From Brevibacillus fluminis (GTDB taxonomy: Bacteria; Bacillota; Bacilli; Brevibacillales; Brevibacillaceae): 64,000 bases of DNA. This document shows positions 63,997 through 64,000 of this stretch, piece after piece. Made by a program: the position numbers and the translations under genes. Positions within the stretch are counted from its first letter, which is position 1; each line of letters begins with the position of its first letter. The notes beneath the pieces are model-generated. The model made no database searches. It was not told the origin of the DNA and saw only the letters and a program-made list of their open reading frames with translations. The DNA lies in assembly GCF_003710825.1 (NCBI RefSeq), contig NZ_RHHQ01000005.1, positions 124,001 through 188,000 of the forward strand. The letters run 5' to 3'.

Positions 63997-64000
63997 CGGA

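Overview
The window is a chromosomal segment of an endospore-forming, low-to-mid GC Firmicute, most likely Brevibacillus or a close Paenibacillaceae relative (inference from overall gene content). Sporulation and Gram-positive markers are a gamma-type SASP (58773-59033), a GerMN lipoprotein, YtaF, a SpoVIF-like protein, bacillithiol-linked FosB and BrxB, an SLH-domain surface protein, an S-box riboswitch, and the acpS / LolA-like lipoprotein / alr / endoAI-endoA block known from Bacillus. Ribosome binding sites are strong (AAGGAGG type) and TTG and GTG starts are frequent. No rRNA, tRNA, CRISPR array, transposase or prophage was seen.

Layout. 1-5100: a catabolic cluster for arginine or a related guanidino compound (partial rocB, an IclR regulator, two guanidino-modifying enzymes, an APC permease) with repeated TTTC/GAAA dyads in both control regions. 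5.1-11.5 kb: a MOSC protein, then envelope genes (divergent polysaccharide deacetylase, unknown secreted protein, amidase, two-component system, NlpC/P60 protein). 11.5-19.9 kb: Ca-type P-ATPase, ytaF, trxB, DMT exporter, NiCoT-like transporter, FMN reductase, MFS. 20.0-24.0 kb: a decayed protease remnant beside an intact Vpr-like subtilase. 24.2-27.4 kb: nitronate monooxygenase, LysR regulator, citrate synthase. 27.6-34.6 kb: a 1987-residue SLH surface protein with three internal repeats, and a secreted companion. 34.6-38.8 kb: MFS/ArsR pair and metY under a SAM riboswitch. 39-46 kb: rhodanese, FixH-like and SCO proteins, RNase J, BrxB, aldo/keto reductase, EcsAB-like ABC transporter. 46-53.5 kb: MFS, OppA, two small proteins (one SpoVIF-like), AMIN amidase, GerMN lipoprotein, lone pstB. 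53.5-58.1 kb: ArsB-type transporter, fosB, a three-gene GMC dehydrogenase cluster. 58.2-64 kb: ArsR, SASP, acpS, LolA-like lipoprotein, alr and the EndoAI/EndoA toxin-antitoxin pair.

Most notable observations: two genes (LysR at 25323 and a small gene at 49565) whose family-consistent, well-spaced start codon is ATC; a dispersed structured hairpin repeat with a compensatory base change (5107-5150, 53552-53593, related 20818-20853); three tandem 11-bp repeats between a two-component operon and an NlpC/P60 gene; an 18-codon micro-ORF with strong signals in the gap before alr; and an extra segment inside an MFS gene that is hydrophobic only in another frame. All positions and motifs were read by eye. 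Family assignments come from motif recognition, not database searches.
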